Numbered from the stretch's first letter, positions 1-8,765 are shown. The stretch: DNA of 64,000 nt from Amycolatopsis regifaucium (GCF_001613935.1 NZ_LQCI01000034.1:969031-1033030), one strand, 5' to 3'. Numbers and translations: made by a program. The notes: generated by a model from the sequence alone, not told the origin.

Positions 1-1041
1 GGCGACGGCTTCGTCGATCCAGGCCACGATCCGTTCCGCGGCCGCCTCGTCGACGACCGGGCCGACGTCGGTGTTCTTGTCGTACGGGTCGCCGGTCCGC
101 TGGGATTTCACGGCTTCCACCAGCGCGGGCACGAATTCCTCGGCGACCTCGCGTTCGACGATCACCCGTTGCACCGCGATGCACGACTGTCCGGCCTGGT
201 AGTTGCCGAAGGTCGCGATCCGCTCCGCGGCGCCTTCGGGATCCGGCCAGTCGCGCAGGACGACGGCCGCCGCGTTGCCGCCGAGTTCGAGCACGACGTG
301 CTTGCGCGGCGCGGCGTCCGCCAACGACCAGCCGACCGGACCCGACCCGGTGAACGACACGACCGGCAAACGAGGGTCCGCGACCAGTGCCGAAGTCTCC
401 TCGTTGCCGAGTGGCAGCACCGAAAACGCGCCTTCCGGCAGGTCGGTCTCGGCCAGGATCTCACCGAGGATCAACGCGGACAGCGGCGTGCGCGGCGCGG
501 GCTTGACGATGATCGGCGCGCCGACCGCGAGCGACGGGGCGACCTTGTGCGCCACGAGGTTCAGCGGGAAGTTGAACGGCGCGATGCCCAGCACCGGGCC
601 GCGCGGGATGCGCCGGGTCAGCGCCAGCCTGCCTTCACCCGCCGGATCCGTGTCCAAGCGCTGCAGGTCACCGCTGAACCGGCGGGCCTCCTCGGCGGCG
701 ATCCGGAACACCGACACCGCGCGCCGCACCTCGGCGTCGGCCCATTTGAGCGGTTTGCCGTTCTCGGCCGTGATGACCTCGGCGATCTCCTCGGCCCGGC
801 CCGCGATGACCCGCGAAACGTGGTCGAGCGCCGCGGCGCGGCTGTGCGCCGAAGAACGCCGGAATTCCTTCGCGACGCTCGCCGCCGCGCTCACCGCTCG
901 TTCGACCTGCTCGGGGCCGGGCACCGCGACGGTCGCGACGTCGCTGCCGTCGTAGGGGTGGTGCACGGTGAGCGTCGAAGCGCCCTGCTCGGCGCGGCCG
1001 GCGATCCAGGCGGGACGCGGTTCCGGGGTGATCATGTCCAT
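1..1041 (-). CDS. aldehyde dehydrogenase (3' end outside the window)
   Basis: NAD(P)-dependent aldehyde dehydrogenase superfamily enzyme, oxidising an aldehyde to the carboxylate in the cytoplasm. The 347 codons in the window cover the coenzyme domain and the active site: the Asn motif PFNFPLN, the VKPAP coenzyme motif, FTGSGPVG, the general-base motif LELGG, and the nucleophile in GQSCIAV (Cys about 287). The last ~110-130 residues lie off the left edge. The start is ATG at 1041; a second in-frame ATG two codons later is an alternative. It lies just downstream of the alcohol dehydrogenase gene on the same strand (19-bp gap), so the two probably form an alcohol-to-acid oxidation pair. The substrate cannot be read from the sequence; the short form with LTRRIPRGPVLGIAPFNFPL resembles the glyceraldehyde-3-phosphate/succinate-semialdehyde branch. 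Confidence 0.93.
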   Translation of the reverse strand, partial: MDMITPEPRPAWIAGRAEQGASTLTVHHPYDGSDVATVAVPGPEQVERAVSAAASVAKEFRRSSAHSRAAALDHVSRVIAGRAEEIAEVITAENGKPLKWADAEVRRAVSVFRIAAEEARRFSGDLQRLDTDPAGEGRLALTRRIPRGPVLGIAPFNFPLNLVAHKVAPSLAVGAPIIVKPAPRTPLSALILGEILAETDLPEGAFSVLPLGNEETSALVADPRLPVVSFTGSGPVGWSLADAAPRKHVVLELGGNAAAVVLRDWPDPEGAAERIATFGNYQAGQSCIAVQRVIVEREVAEEFVPALVEAVKSQRTGDPYDKNTDVGPVVDEAAAERIVAWIDEAVA

Positions 1042-1060
1042 GGATGACAAGGTATTCCAG

Positions 1061-2095
1061 TCAGGGCTTGACGAGCACTTTGAGCGCTTCGCGGTCGGCC
1101 ATCGCGCGGTAGCCGTCCGGAACCTCTTCGAGTCCGATGGTCCGGTCGAATACCTTGCCCGGTTGGTACCGGCCTTCGACGACGTCGTCGAGCAGCTCCG
1201 GGATGTAGTGGCGGGCGGGCGCGACGCCGCCGGTGACGGTGATGTTGCGGCGGAAGAGCGACGGACCGATCGGGCCCTCGGCGTACTGCGGCACGCCGAC
1301 GCGGCTGACCGTGCCGCCGGGGCGCACAGCGCCGACGCCCATCTCGAAAGCGGCCTTCGTACCGACGCATTCGAGAACGGTGTGGGTGCCTTCGCCGTTG
1401 GTCAGCTCTCGGACCTTCTCGATGCCTTCGTCACCGCGCTCGGACACGACGTCTGTCGCGCCGAACTCCCGGCCGAGGTCGGTACGAGCCTGATGGCGGC
1501 CCATCAAGATGATCCGTTCGGCGCCGAGGCGCTTCGCGGCCAGGACCGCGCAGAGCCCGACGGCGCCGTCGCCGATGACGGTGACAGTGGTGCGCTCGTT
1601 CACTCCGGCCTTGGTCGCGGCGTGATGGCCGGTCGGGAAGACGTCGGAGAGGGTGAGGAGCGACGCGAGCAGGTCGTCGTCCTCGGTGTGCGGCACCTTC
1701 ACGAGCGTGCCGTCCGCCTGCGGGACGCGGACGGCCTCGCCCTGGCCGGCGTCGACCCCCTTCGCGCCCCAGTTCCCGCCGTGCAGGCACGAGGTGTGGA
1801 GACCTTCGCGGCAGAACTGGCAGGTGTTGTCGGAGTACACGAAGGGCGCGACGACCAGGTCGCCGGTCTTGAGCGTGGTGACGTCGGAGCCGACGGCCTC
1901 GATGACACCGAGGAACTCGTGACCGATCCGGACGCCGCGGTCGCGGGCGGGCATGCTGCCGTACGGCCAGAGGTCGCTGCCGCAGATGCACGAGCGGACG
2001 ACGCGGAGGAGCGCGTCGGTGGGTTCGCTCAGTTTTGGGTCGGGGACGGTCTCGACGCGTACGTCGCCGGCGCCGTAGATGACAGTCGCTCGCAA
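1061..2095 (-). CDS. zinc-dependent alcohol dehydrogenase (MDR family)
   Basis: Medium-chain dehydrogenase/reductase of 344 residues. Catalytic zinc ligands are visible as Cys38 (ICGSD) and His59-Glu60 (GHEFLG). The structural zinc lobe has Cys92, Cys95 and Cys103 but lacks one of the four usual cysteines. The Rossmann glycine motif GDGAVGLCAV lies near residue 170. It interconverts an alcohol and an aldehyde or ketone with NAD(P)(H); the aldehyde dehydrogenase 19 bp downstream is a natural partner. The ATG start follows a GGAAAGGAC ribosome-binding region. A pair of dispersed palindromes lies immediately upstream (2136-2191). The specific substrate is unknown. Confidence 0.93.
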   Translation of the reverse strand: MRATVIYGAGDVRVETVPDPKLSEPTDALLRVVRSCICGSDLWPYGSMPARDRGVRIGHEFLGVIEAVGSDVTTLKTGDLVVAPFVYSDNTCQFCREGLHTSCLHGGNWGAKGVDAGQGEAVRVPQADGTLVKVPHTEDDDLLASLLTLSDVFPTGHHAATKAGVNERTTVTVIGDGAVGLCAVLAAKRLGAERIILMGRHQARTDLGREFGATDVVSERGDEGIEKVRELTNGEGTHTVLECVGTKAAFEMGVGAVRPGGTVSRVGVPQYAEGPIGPSLFRRNITVTGGVAPARHYIPELLDDVVEGRYQPGKVFDRTIGLEEVPDGYRAMADREALKVLVKP

Positions 2096-2135
2096 GACGG
2101 GTCCTTTCCTCAGCTGGACCCAGTATGGGCGCGTC

Positions 2136-2191
2136 GCGTTTAACCCGCTAAACGCGCTCCGGGCCCGCGTCGCCTTTAGCGGGCTAAACGC
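2136..2191. repeat. dispersed palindrome family A, two copies
   Basis: Copies at 2136-2155 (GCGTTTAACCCGCTAAACGC) and 2172-2191 (GCCTTTAGCGGGCTAAACGC), 16 bp apart and in opposite orientation. The second overlaps the stop codon of the DinB-like gene (TAG at 2184-2186). Confidence 0.85.
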
Positions 2192-2714
2192 GACGCCGGT
2201 AGAGGTCGCGGAGCAGCAGGATCTCGGCGCCGTGGTGGATGACCTCCCGGTTGATGTGCAGGACGAGGGTCGCGAGCGGGTACTCGGAGTACGGGCCTTC
2301 GGCCGGGCCGCAAGGCCTCGCGAGGTCTTCGGCGGAGAGGCGGCGGACGCTGTCGCGCCAGTGCGCGTACGCGTCGTCGAGCTGCTTCAGCGCTTCTTTG
2401 GCGGAAGCCGCGTATGGGAAGGTCTGGTAGTCGACGGGCGGGCCGCCGAAGTGCGACGCGTTCCGCATCGCGAAGACGCCGACGATGATGTGGGCGAGCC
2501 GCCAGGCGATCGTCGTCACCGGCGGCGGTGACGGTTCCGGATACGCCCAGTCGATCTGGATCTCGCCGGTCTTGCTCGCGCGGATCGTCCAGCAACCCTC
2601 GACGGGTTCCCAGAGATATTCGTCGTCGGTGAGGGTGTTCAGCCGGGGCCGCAGGTGCTGCGTCCAGTGCCAGTCGAGCTGTTCGGAGAGTTCCTTGCTC
2701 CAGTCGATGCCCAT
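2184..2714 (-). CDS. DinB-like four-helix protein
   Basis: A 176-residue protein of the DinB/YfiT-like fold. These proteins carry three histidines that bind a divalent metal, and in actinobacteria many are thiol (mycothiol) transferases. The histidines are visible in WRLAHIIVGVF near residue 73 and in HINREVIHHGAEILLL near the C-terminus. The N-terminus is MGIDWSKELSEQLDWHW. The reading frame stays open much further upstream, but that stretch is antisense to guaA, so the ATG at 2714 is chosen. The last codons and stop lie inside a family A palindrome. Convergent neighbours and the lack of an operon give no functional hint. Confidence 0.85.
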   Translation of the reverse strand: MGIDWSKELSEQLDWHWTQHLRPRLNTLTDDEYLWEPVEGCWTIRASKTGEIQIDWAYPEPSPPPVTTIAWRLAHIIVGVFAMRNASHFGGPPVDYQTFPYAASAKEALKQLDDAYAHWRDSVRRLSAEDLARPCGPAEGPYSEYPLATLVLHINREVIHHGAEILLLRDLYRRRV

Positions 2715-2840
2715 GTCTCGGACGGTAGGCCGCCCAGCGGTCAGCGGCTGTCCTGAATCGTCTGGGGGTTGGCGGCGGGGTGACCGGGCCCACCTGGGAC
2801 GATGGTGGGGAAGCATGCTGCTCTGATCAGGAGGTCTCAG

Positions 2841-4397
2841 GTGCCCAGTCCCACCGGTCCGGTACTCGTCGTGGACTTCGGGGCGCAGTACGCGCAGCTG
2901 ATCGCGCGCCGCGTACGTGAGGCCCAGGTCTACTCCGAGGTCGTCCCGCACACCGCCACCACCGAGGACATCCTCGCGAAGGATCCGGCCGCCATCATCC
3001 TTTCCGGTGGTCCTTCCAGCGTGTACGCGGAGAACGCTCCCGCGCTCGCCCCCGGACTGGTCGACGCGGGCGTGCCGATCCTCGGGATCTGTTACGGCCA
3101 CCAGGTGCTCGCGCAGGCGCTCGGCGGCACGGTCGAACCCACCGGGATCCGCGAGTTCGGCCGCACCGAGGTCCGCGTCGCCGGTGAGGGTGGCGTGTTG
3201 CACGCCGGTCTGCCGAACACCCAGCCCGCCTGGATGAGCCACAACGACAGCGTCACCAAGGCCCCCGAGGGTGCCACCGTGACCGCGTCGAGCGATGGCG
3301 CCGCGGTCGCCGGGTTCGAAGACGTCGAGCGCCGCTTCGCCGGCGTTCAGTACCACCCCGAGGTCCACCACTCGCCGCACGGCCAGGAGGTGCTTCGCCG
3401 CTTCCTGCACGACATCGCGGGCCTCCGGCCGCAGTGGACGACCTCGTCCATCGTCGACGAGCAGGTCACCCGCATCGCCGAGCAGGTCGGCGACGGCCGC
3501 GCGATCTGCGGGCTCTCCGGCGGTGTCGACTCCGCCGTGGCGGCCGCGCTCGTCCAGCGTGCCATCGGTGACCGGCTGACCTGCGTGTTCGTCGACCACG
3601 GCCTGCTGCGCTCCGGCGAGCGGACACAGGTCGAGCGCGATTTCGTCGCCGCCACCGGGGTCAACCTGGTCACCGTCGACGCGCGCGAGCGGTTCCTCGA
3701 CGCGCTGGCCGGGGTCACCGACCCCGAGGAGAAGCGCAAGATCATCGGCCGCGAGTTCATCCGCGTGTTCGAGCAGGCCGAGCGCGATCTCAAGGCCGAG
3801 GGCGACTACAAGTTCCTGGTCCAGGGGACGCTGTACCCGGACGTCGTCGAGTCCGGCGGCGGCGAGGGCGCGGCGAACATCAAGAGTCACCACAACGTCG
3901 GCGGGCTGCCGGACGACCTGCAGTTCGAGCTCGTCGAGCCGCTGCGCCTGCTGTTCAAGGACGAGGTGCGCCGCGTCGGGCTGGAACTCGGGCTGCCGGA
4001 GACGATCGTGCAGCGGCAGCCGTTCCCCGGCCCTGGACTCGGCATCCGGATCATCGGCGCCGTCGACGCCGAGCGGCTCGAGACGCTGCGCGCGGCCGAC
4101 GCCATCGCGCGCGAGGAACTCACCGCGGCCGGGCTGGACAACGAGATCTGGCAGTGCCCGGTGGTGCTGCTCGCCGACGTCCGCAGCGTCGGCGTCCAGG
4201 GCGACGGGCGGACCTACGGGCACCCGATCGTGCTGCGGCCGGTGTCGTCCGAGGACGCGATGACCGCGGACTGGACGCGACTGCCCTACGAGGTGCTGGA
4301 GCGGATCTCGACCCGCATCACCAACGAGGTCGCCGAGGTGAACCGGGTGGTCCTGGACGTCACGTCCAAGCCGCCGGGCACCATCGAGTGGGAGTGA
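2841..4397 (+). CDS. guaA: GMP synthase (glutamine-hydrolysing)
   Basis: Converts XMP, ATP and glutamine to GMP, the last step of de novo guanine nucleotide synthesis. The 518 residues match the family length. The N-terminal class I amidotransferase carries GICYGHQ (nucleophile Cys84) and the His172/Glu174 pair in YHPEVHH. The ATP-pyrophosphatase P-loop SGGVDS is at 226-231, and the C-terminal dimerisation domain ends in KPPGTIEWE. The GTG at 2841 is chosen because AGGAGG lies six bases before it (2829-2834); an upstream in-frame ATG at 2802 lacks such a site. The gene is monocistronic, followed by repeats and a hairpin. Confidence 0.98.
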   Translation: MPSPTGPVLVVDFGAQYAQLIARRVREAQVYSEVVPHTATTEDILAKDPAAIILSGGPSSVYAENAPALAPGLVDAGVPILGICYGHQVLAQALGGTVEPTGIREFGRTEVRVAGEGGVLHAGLPNTQPAWMSHNDSVTKAPEGATVTASSDGAAVAGFEDVERRFAGVQYHPEVHHSPHGQEVLRRFLHDIAGLRPQWTTSSIVDEQVTRIAEQVGDGRAICGLSGGVDSAVAAALVQRAIGDRLTCVFVDHGLLRSGERTQVERDFVAATGVNLVTVDARERFLDALAGVTDPEEKRKIIGREFIRVFEQAERDLKAEGDYKFLVQGTLYPDVVESGGGEGAANIKSHHNVGGLPDDLQFELVEPLRLLFKDEVRRVGLELGLPETIVQRQPFPGPGLGIRIIGAVDAERLETLRAADAIAREELTAAGLDNEIWQCPVVLLADVRSVGVQGDGRTYGHPIVLRPVSSEDAMTADWTRLPYEVLERISTRITNEVAEVNRVVLDVTSKPPGTIEWE

Positions 4398-4416
4398 CCC
4401 GTACCCGCTCCGACCT

Positions 4417-4436
4417 GCGTTCAGCGGGCTAATCGC
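4417..4436. repeat. dispersed palindrome family A (divergent copy)
   Basis: GCGTTCAGCGGGCTAATCGC, 20 bp after the guaA stop. Its right arm has lost some symmetry and merges into the GATCGCGATCC sequence that is typical of family B. Confidence 0.7.
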
Positions 4437-4472
4437 GATCCGCGTCGCCTGGGCACCTGGGCGACCCAGGTC

Positions 4473-4548
4473 GACTTTCGCCCCCTAATCGCGATCCGGT
4501 GGGCCTCGGGTACCTGGGCGACCGGATCACGATCAGGGGGCGAAAGTC
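4473..4548. repeat. large inverted repeat, family B
   Basis: Left arm 4473-4500 (starting GACTTTCGCCCCCTAATC) and right arm 4521-4548 (ending GGGGGCGAAAGTC) are reverse complements over 28 bp with two mismatches and a 20-bp centre. Two further copies of the same arm occur at 47805 and 47916. Confidence 0.8.
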
Positions 4549-4576
4549 GCCTCCTTCCGCAGGTGGGCGCAAGGCG

Positions 4577-4603
4577 AAGGCCCCGGCGAGGGGCCGGGGC
4601 CTT
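4577..4603. terminator. hairpin between convergent genes
   Basis: AAGGCCCCGGC (4577-4587) and GCCGGGGCCTT (4593-4603) form a perfect 11-bp stem with a 5-base loop. It lies between guaA and the convergent small membrane protein gene. There is no strong T run, as is common in actinobacteria. Confidence 0.7.
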
Positions 4604-4631
4604 CTGAGGGAGTGGTCCGTGAGCGGGGCCG

Positions 4632-4865
4632 CTAGCGGCGGCTCTTGCGCAACGATGCGGCCAGCAGCAGGACGCCGACGAAGATCGCCCCGCCCGCCAT
4701 GACCCACCGGAAGTCGAACTGCGGGAGCCACGTGGAGCCGTCCGAGAGGACGTAACCCGACACCAGCAGCGTCGCGATCCCGACGATCAGGGTGAAGAGA
4801 TCCACCCCGCGCTTCGCCGGTTGGGTCCGCGTGCTGTCGTACTTGTCGTAGTCGTACTCAGCCAC
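4632..4865 (-). CDS. small two-helix membrane protein
   Basis: 77 residues: an acidic/tyrosine-rich start (AEYDYDKYDS), then two hydrophobic helices, FTLIVGIATLLVSGYVL and WVMAGGAIFVGVLLLAASL, and a basic end. The GTG at 4865 is chosen because GGAGG precedes it and because it overlaps the end of the PspC gene by 8 bp, which indicates translational coupling. The frame is open further upstream but that part is antisense-like. Probably an accessory of the PspC-type protein in envelope-stress signalling; the precise role is unknown. Confidence 0.8.
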   Translation of the reverse strand: MAEYDYDKYDSTRTQPAKRGVDLFTLIVGIATLLVSGYVLSDGSTWLPQFDFRWVMAGGAIFVGVLLLAASLRKSRR

Positions 4866-6126
4866 GACGCACCTCCACGTTTCCGACACCGTTCTTGACC
4901 TGCAGGACGATCTTCTGGCCACTGTCGCCCGGCGCGGTGAAGTCGATCGCGTCCTCACCGACCCCCGAACGCGACTGGCCGAGGCAGTCGACGTCCCCTG
5001 CCCCCGTCTCGCAGGTGACCTTCACTTCGGCACCCATCGGCACGAGCACGGTCGAGTTGCCCGCCCCATTGGTGACCTTCGTGGTGACCGTTGCCCCGGC
5101 GGGCAGCTTGGTCAGGTCGAGGCCGATGTCCCCGGCCGAACGGTGGTATTCGGGCAGCACCTCGGACACCTGGCTCGGCGTCGCGGTCAGGTCGCCCAAA
5201 CCGCCCTTCACGGAGAAGTTCTCGAACGGCACCGTGGTCAGCGCCATCCCGACGATCGCCAGCGGCACCGCCAGCCCGATCAGCCCGCGACCGCCCCGGA
5301 CGAACGAACCGGCCACCAGTCCGATGCCGACCACGCCGAGGGTGAGCCCGACGACGTGCTGCATGGTGAACCACGCCTCGCCGTCCAGACCGAGGACGGT
5401 GCCGACGCCGGCGACCAATACGGCGACCCCGAAGGTCGCGGCGCCGATCTTCGACTTCCGGCCGCGAGGTGCAGGCGGCGCCGGAGGCGGCGGAGGGGTC
5501 TGCGGCGGCAGGCCGCCGGACAGCGACGCGTTCGGCAGGTCCCAAGCGGACGGGTCGGCCGCGAGCGGGTCCCAGCCGCCCTCGGTCGCCGTCGAAGTGG
5601 AGGCCGACGCCGACGCCATCGAGAACGCGGCGGTCGGATACGCCGGAGCGGGCATCACCGGCCGGTTGAACTGTCCGCGATTGCGATGCAGCAGGTACAG
5701 CGCGACGGCGGCCAGCGCGAAACCGATCAACCCCGTGCCGTCGGTCATCCAGCCGCCGCTCAGGGTCCAGGTGAGGCCGGGGAACAGCAGGATCAGCAGC
5801 AGCACCGCGAACGCCGGCGAACTCGACGCGCGGCCACGGCCGATCAGGCCCTCGAACGCGGAAACGCGGTCGCCCTCCTGCGGCAGGAACAGCCAGCCCA
5901 GCAGATAGACGAAGACGCCGAAGCCGCCGAACACGGTCGCGGCGACCAGTGCGACGCGGACCACGGTCGGGTCGATGCCGTACCGGTAACCGATCCCGGC
6001 CGCGACGCCGGCGAACTTACGGCCGTGGGCCGGCCGAACCGGCCTGCTCCGCCAGAAATCCTTGACGGTCTCCTCGAAGCCGGCCGCGGGGCCGTGCTTC
6101 GGCGTATGTGTCTCACTCCCACTCAT
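4858..6126 (-). CDS. PspC-domain membrane protein
   Basis: 422 residues. The N-terminal PspC (phage-shock protein C) domain spans about 25-90 (RKFAGVAAGIGYRYGIDPTV, then a membrane helix ending LLGWLFLPQEGDR). Further hydrophobic segments follow, then a proline-rich stretch (PPQTPPPPPAPPAP), more membrane helices, and a C-terminal domain rich in beta strands and repeated NGAGN/NGVGN turns. That end resembles the adhesin-like DUF4097/LiaF-type C-terminal domains that often follow PspC segments. The start is ATG at 6126 (MSGSETHTPKH). It lies head to head with a PspC-type histidine kinase (117-bp gap), so a shared promoter region and sensing of membrane stress are likely. Confidence 0.9.
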   Translation of the reverse strand: MSGSETHTPKHGPAAGFEETVKDFWRSRPVRPAHGRKFAGVAAGIGYRYGIDPTVVRVALVAATVFGGFGVFVYLLGWLFLPQEGDRVSAFEGLIGRGRASSSPAFAVLLLILLFPGLTWTLSGGWMTDGTGLIGFALAAVALYLLHRNRGQFNRPVMPAPAYPTAAFSMASASASTSTATEGGWDPLAADPSAWDLPNASLSGGLPPQTPPPPPAPPAPRGRKSKIGAATFGVAVLVAGVGTVLGLDGEAWFTMQHVVGLTLGVVGIGLVAGSFVRGGRGLIGLAVPLAIVGMALTTVPFENFSVKGGLGDLTATPSQVSEVLPEYHRSAGDIGLDLTKLPAGATVTTKVTNGAGNSTVLVPMGAEVKVTCETGAGDVDCLGQSRSGVGEDAIDFTAPGDSGQKIVLQVKNGVGNVEVRRG

Positions 6127-6243
6127 GCCACAAAGAATGCGCGCCGGTGGACACCCGGCACATCCGGGAACGTCCCTGAGGTTTCCCCCAGCGGGAAGAG
6201 TCAGGGGTTTCCCCGATGGATCAGTCCCTCCCGGCGTGTGACC

Positions 6244-7593
6244 ATGGAGAACGTGCAGGAATCCGCCCCCAACGACCTCGCCGAGCAGGTGAAGCCGACG
6301 ATCATCGAGCGCCCTCCGGCGCCGGTGCCCGCCGCCCTGCCCTTGACGCAGTTCGAACCGCCCAAGATGTACCGCCGCCGGTCCGGCCGAGCCATCGCGG
6401 GTGTCGCCGGGGGGCTCGCCGATCACCTCGGTGTCAAGGTGCTCTGGGTCCGGACGGCGTTCGCGCTGCTGGCCGCGCTGAACGGCGCCGGTCTGCTCGC
6501 GTACGGCCTGCTCTGGGTTTTCGTCCAGCAACAGTCGGGTGAGGTCGAGCCGGAGAAATCCGCGCCGAAGGAGAAACAGCAGGCGTTCGGCCTGATGGCG
6601 CTGGGTGTCGGCCTCGCCGTCGCCAGCGGCACACTGACCGGCCTGATCAGCGGCTGGGTCGCCATCCCGCTCGCGCTGGCCATGATCGGTGCGGCGGTCG
6701 TCTGGCGGGAGGCCGACGAGTCGCAGCGACGCCGCTGGCGGCTCGGGGCGAAGGACAGTGTCGCCGGAGCGTTCCTCGGCGGCGGGGGCTGGTCGGCCGC
6801 GATCCGCGTTGTCGCCGGTGTCGCGCTGGTGATGGCCGGGATCGGCGTCGTCGTCCTGCAGAGCGGCAGTATGGAACAGGTCAAGTTCGCGCTGGTCGCG
6901 GTGATCGCGACCCTGTTCGGCGTCGCCGTGCTGACCGTGCCGTTCTGGTTGCGCCTGGTCCGCGACCTGTCCGACGAGCGCACCGCCCGCGTCCGCACCG
7001 ACGAACGCGCCGAGATCGCCGCGCATCTGCACGACTCGGTCCTGCAGACCCTCGCCCTGATCCAGAAGCAGGCGGAAGCACCGCGCGAGGTCGCCAGGCT
7101 CGCTCGCGGTCAGGAACGCGAGCTGCGCGCCTGGCTGTACGGGCCGTCGGGGTACGGCAAGAGCCAGAAGACCGAAGAGGAAGCGATCAGCGGGCAGTTG
7201 TCGGAGGTGCTCGCGACCGCGTGCGGCGAGATCGAGGACACCTTCGCGATTTCGGTTCAGCAGGTCGTGGTGGGGGAAGCCACCTTGAACGAGCCGCTGA
7301 CCGCGCTGGTGCAGGCGGCGCGCGAAGCGATCGTCAACGCCGCCAAACACGCGGGTGTCGACGAGGTCAGTGTGTACGCCGAGGTCGAGCCGACAGCGGT
7401 GACGGTTTTCGTGCGCGACCGGGGCAAGGGATTCGATCCCGACGTCGTCCCGGCCGACCGGCACGGACTCGCGGATTCCATCCGGGGGCGGATGGAACGG
7501 CACGGGGGCAAGTGCAAACTGCGTACCGCACCGGGTGAAGGCACCGAAGTCCAGCTGGAGATGCCGGTCAAGGCGGGGAAGGGCGCGGCGTGA
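6244..7593 (+). CDS. PspC-domain histidine kinase
   Basis: 449-residue membrane sensor kinase. A PspC domain (about 41-100, MYRRRSGRAIAGVAGGLADHL) is followed by four further hydrophobic segments. A HisKA_3-type dimerisation helix (ERAEIAAHLHDSVLQTL, likely phospho-His263) and an HATPase_c domain (REAIVNAAKHAGV as N box, RDRGKGFDP as G box) complete it. It phosphorylates the NarL-type regulator encoded eight bases beyond its stop (first possible start 7601). The ATG at 6244 is preferred; a GTG two codons earlier is possible and neither has a clear ribosome-binding site. Similar PspC kinase/regulator pairs are known in actinobacteria as envelope-stress systems (inference from domain order). 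Confidence 0.93.
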   Translation: MENVQESAPNDLAEQVKPTIIERPPAPVPAALPLTQFEPPKMYRRRSGRAIAGVAGGLADHLGVKVLWVRTAFALLAALNGAGLLAYGLLWVFVQQQSGEVEPEKSAPKEKQQAFGLMALGVGLAVASGTLTGLISGWVAIPLALAMIGAAVVWREADESQRRRWRLGAKDSVAGAFLGGGGWSAAIRVVAGVALVMAGIGVVVLQSGSMEQVKFALVAVIATLFGVAVLTVPFWLRLVRDLSDERTARVRTDERAEIAAHLHDSVLQTLALIQKQAEAPREVARLARGQERELRAWLYGPSGYGKSQKTEEEAISGQLSEVLATACGEIEDTFAISVQQVVVGEATLNEPLTALVQAAREAIVNAAKHAGVDEVSVYAEVEPTAVTVFVRDRGKGFDPDVVPADRHGLADSIRGRMERHGGKCKLRTAPGEGTEVQLEMPVKAGKGAA

Positions 7594-7633
7594 GGTCGCT
7601 ATGCTCACGGAACAGGGCGAGCGAGGGAGCATC

Positions 7634-8308
7634 GTGACGGAGAACCAGCAGACGCGGGAGCCGGTCAAGGTCTTCCTCGTCGACGACCACGCGCTCTTCC
7701 GGGCAGGCGTGCGTACCGAACTGGATTCGATCACCGACGACGTGCGCGTGGTCGGCGAGGCGGGCTCGGTGGCCGAGGCGGTCGCGGGGATCGCGCGGAC
7801 CACACCGCAGGTGGTGCTGCTCGACGTGCACATGCCGGACGGTGGCGGCGCCGAGGTGCTCCGCCGGGTCCGCCCGGAACTGCCCGATGTCGTGTTCCTC
7901 GCGCTGTCGGTCTCCGACGCCGCGGAGGACGTGATCGCCGTGATCCGCGCCGGGGCGCGCGGCTATGTCACGAAGACGATTTCGTCGAAGGAACTCGTGC
8001 GCGCGGTCGTGCGGGTTTCCGACGGCGACGCGGTGTTTTCGCCGCGGCTGGCCGGATTCGTGCTCGACGCCTTCGCCGACCGGCCGGGTTCCGCGCCGAT
8101 CAGCGACCCGGACCTCGACCTGCTGACGCCGCGGGAACGCGACGTGCTGCGGCTGCTCGCGCGCGGGTACGCGTACAAGGAAATCGCGTCCGAGCTGTTC
8201 ATCTCGGTGAAGACCGTCGAGACACATGTGTCGAGCGTTCTGCGGAAGACGCAGCTTTCGAACCGGTACGAGCTTTCGCGCTGGGCTTCCGACCGGCGTC
8301 TCGTTTAG
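7634..8308 (+). CDS. NarL/LuxR-family response regulator
   Basis: 224 residues. The receiver domain has the acidic pair in FLVDDHALF and the phospho-acceptor Asp64 in VLLDVHMPDG. The C-terminal LuxR-type helix-turn-helix is LTPRERDVLRLLARGYAYKEIASEL...SVKTVETHVS. It is the cognate regulator of the upstream PspC kinase. The GTG at 7634 follows GAGGGAG at a good distance and gives the usual length; an in-frame ATG at 7601 would add 11 residues. Confidence 0.95.
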   Translation: MTENQQTREPVKVFLVDDHALFRAGVRTELDSITDDVRVVGEAGSVAEAVAGIARTTPQVVLLDVHMPDGGGAEVLRRVRPELPDVVFLALSVSDAAEDVIAVIRAGARGYVTKTISSKELVRAVVRVSDGDAVFSPRLAGFVLDAFADRPGSAPISDPDLDLLTPRERDVLRLLARGYAYKEIASELFISVKTVETHVSSVLRKTQLSNRYELSRWASDRRLV

Positions 8309-8677
8309 ATGGCGCCTGTTCTCATCGGCCTGGTGGCCGTGTTCTTCCTGGGGATGGGACTGCTCGGGCTCATCGCGCCGCGGCGGCTGATCCGGCCGTT
8401 CGGCATCACGCTGGACTCCGCGACCGCGCGGACCGAAGTGCGCGCGGTTTACGGCGGCTTCGGCGTGGCGATCGCCGTGCTGCTCGGGTTCGCGGCTTTC
8501 GACGTCGGCGGGATCCAGCGGGGTGTCGCGATCGCGGTGGCCGTCGCACTCGCCGGGATGGCCTTCGGGCGGCTGGTCGCGCGGTTCGCGGAGCGGCCGG
8601 AGCGGTTCTATCCGAGCTGGCTCTACTTCTGGGTCGAGCTGGTCATGGCCGCCCTGCTCGTCGTCTCCGTCCTCTGA
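8309..8677 (+). CDS. DUF4345-like small membrane protein
   Basis: 122 residues with four hydrophobic helices (VLIGLVAVFFLGMGLLGLI, VYGGFGVAIAVLLGFAAF, GVAIAVAVALAGMAFGRLV, FWVELVMAALLVVSVL) and the motif RAVYGGFGVAIA that is common in DUF4345 proteins. The ATG follows the regulator stop codon with no gap (TAGATG), so it is translated as the third gene of the kinase-regulator operon. Its function is unknown. A palindrome pair starts ten bases after its stop. Confidence 0.82.
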   Translation: MAPVLIGLVAVFFLGMGLLGLIAPRRLIRPFGITLDSATARTEVRAVYGGFGVAIAVLLGFAAFDVGGIQRGVAIAVAVALAGMAFGRLVARFAERPERFYPSWLYFWVELVMAALLVVSVL

Positions 8678-8686
8678 CGCCGCGTC

Positions 8687-8762
8687 GCCTTCAGCGGGCT
8701 GAACGCGGTGCGGTGAGCCCCCAGGCCCCACCGCACCGCGTCGCGTTTAGCCCGCTAAACGC
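8687..8762. repeat. dispersed palindrome family A, pair forming a long hairpin
   Basis: Copies 8687-8706 (GCCTTCAGCGGGCTGAACGC) and 8743-8762 (GCGTTTAGCCCGCTAAACGC). Between them CGCGGTGCGGTG and CACCGCACCGCG are also complementary, so the whole segment can fold as one long hairpin. It lies exactly between the convergent ends of the DUF4345 and EamA genes and could serve as a bidirectional terminator. Confidence 0.85.
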
Positions 8763-8765
8763 AGG

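Noticed and set aside
2715..4223. Long minus-strand open frame antisense to guaA
   Set aside because: It is the open antisense frame of a high-GC gene; only the part 2184-2714 has family features and codon use of a gene.
6127..7833. Upstream extension of the PspC frame on the minus strand
   Set aside because: Antisense to the PspC kinase; the real start MSGSE is at 6126.
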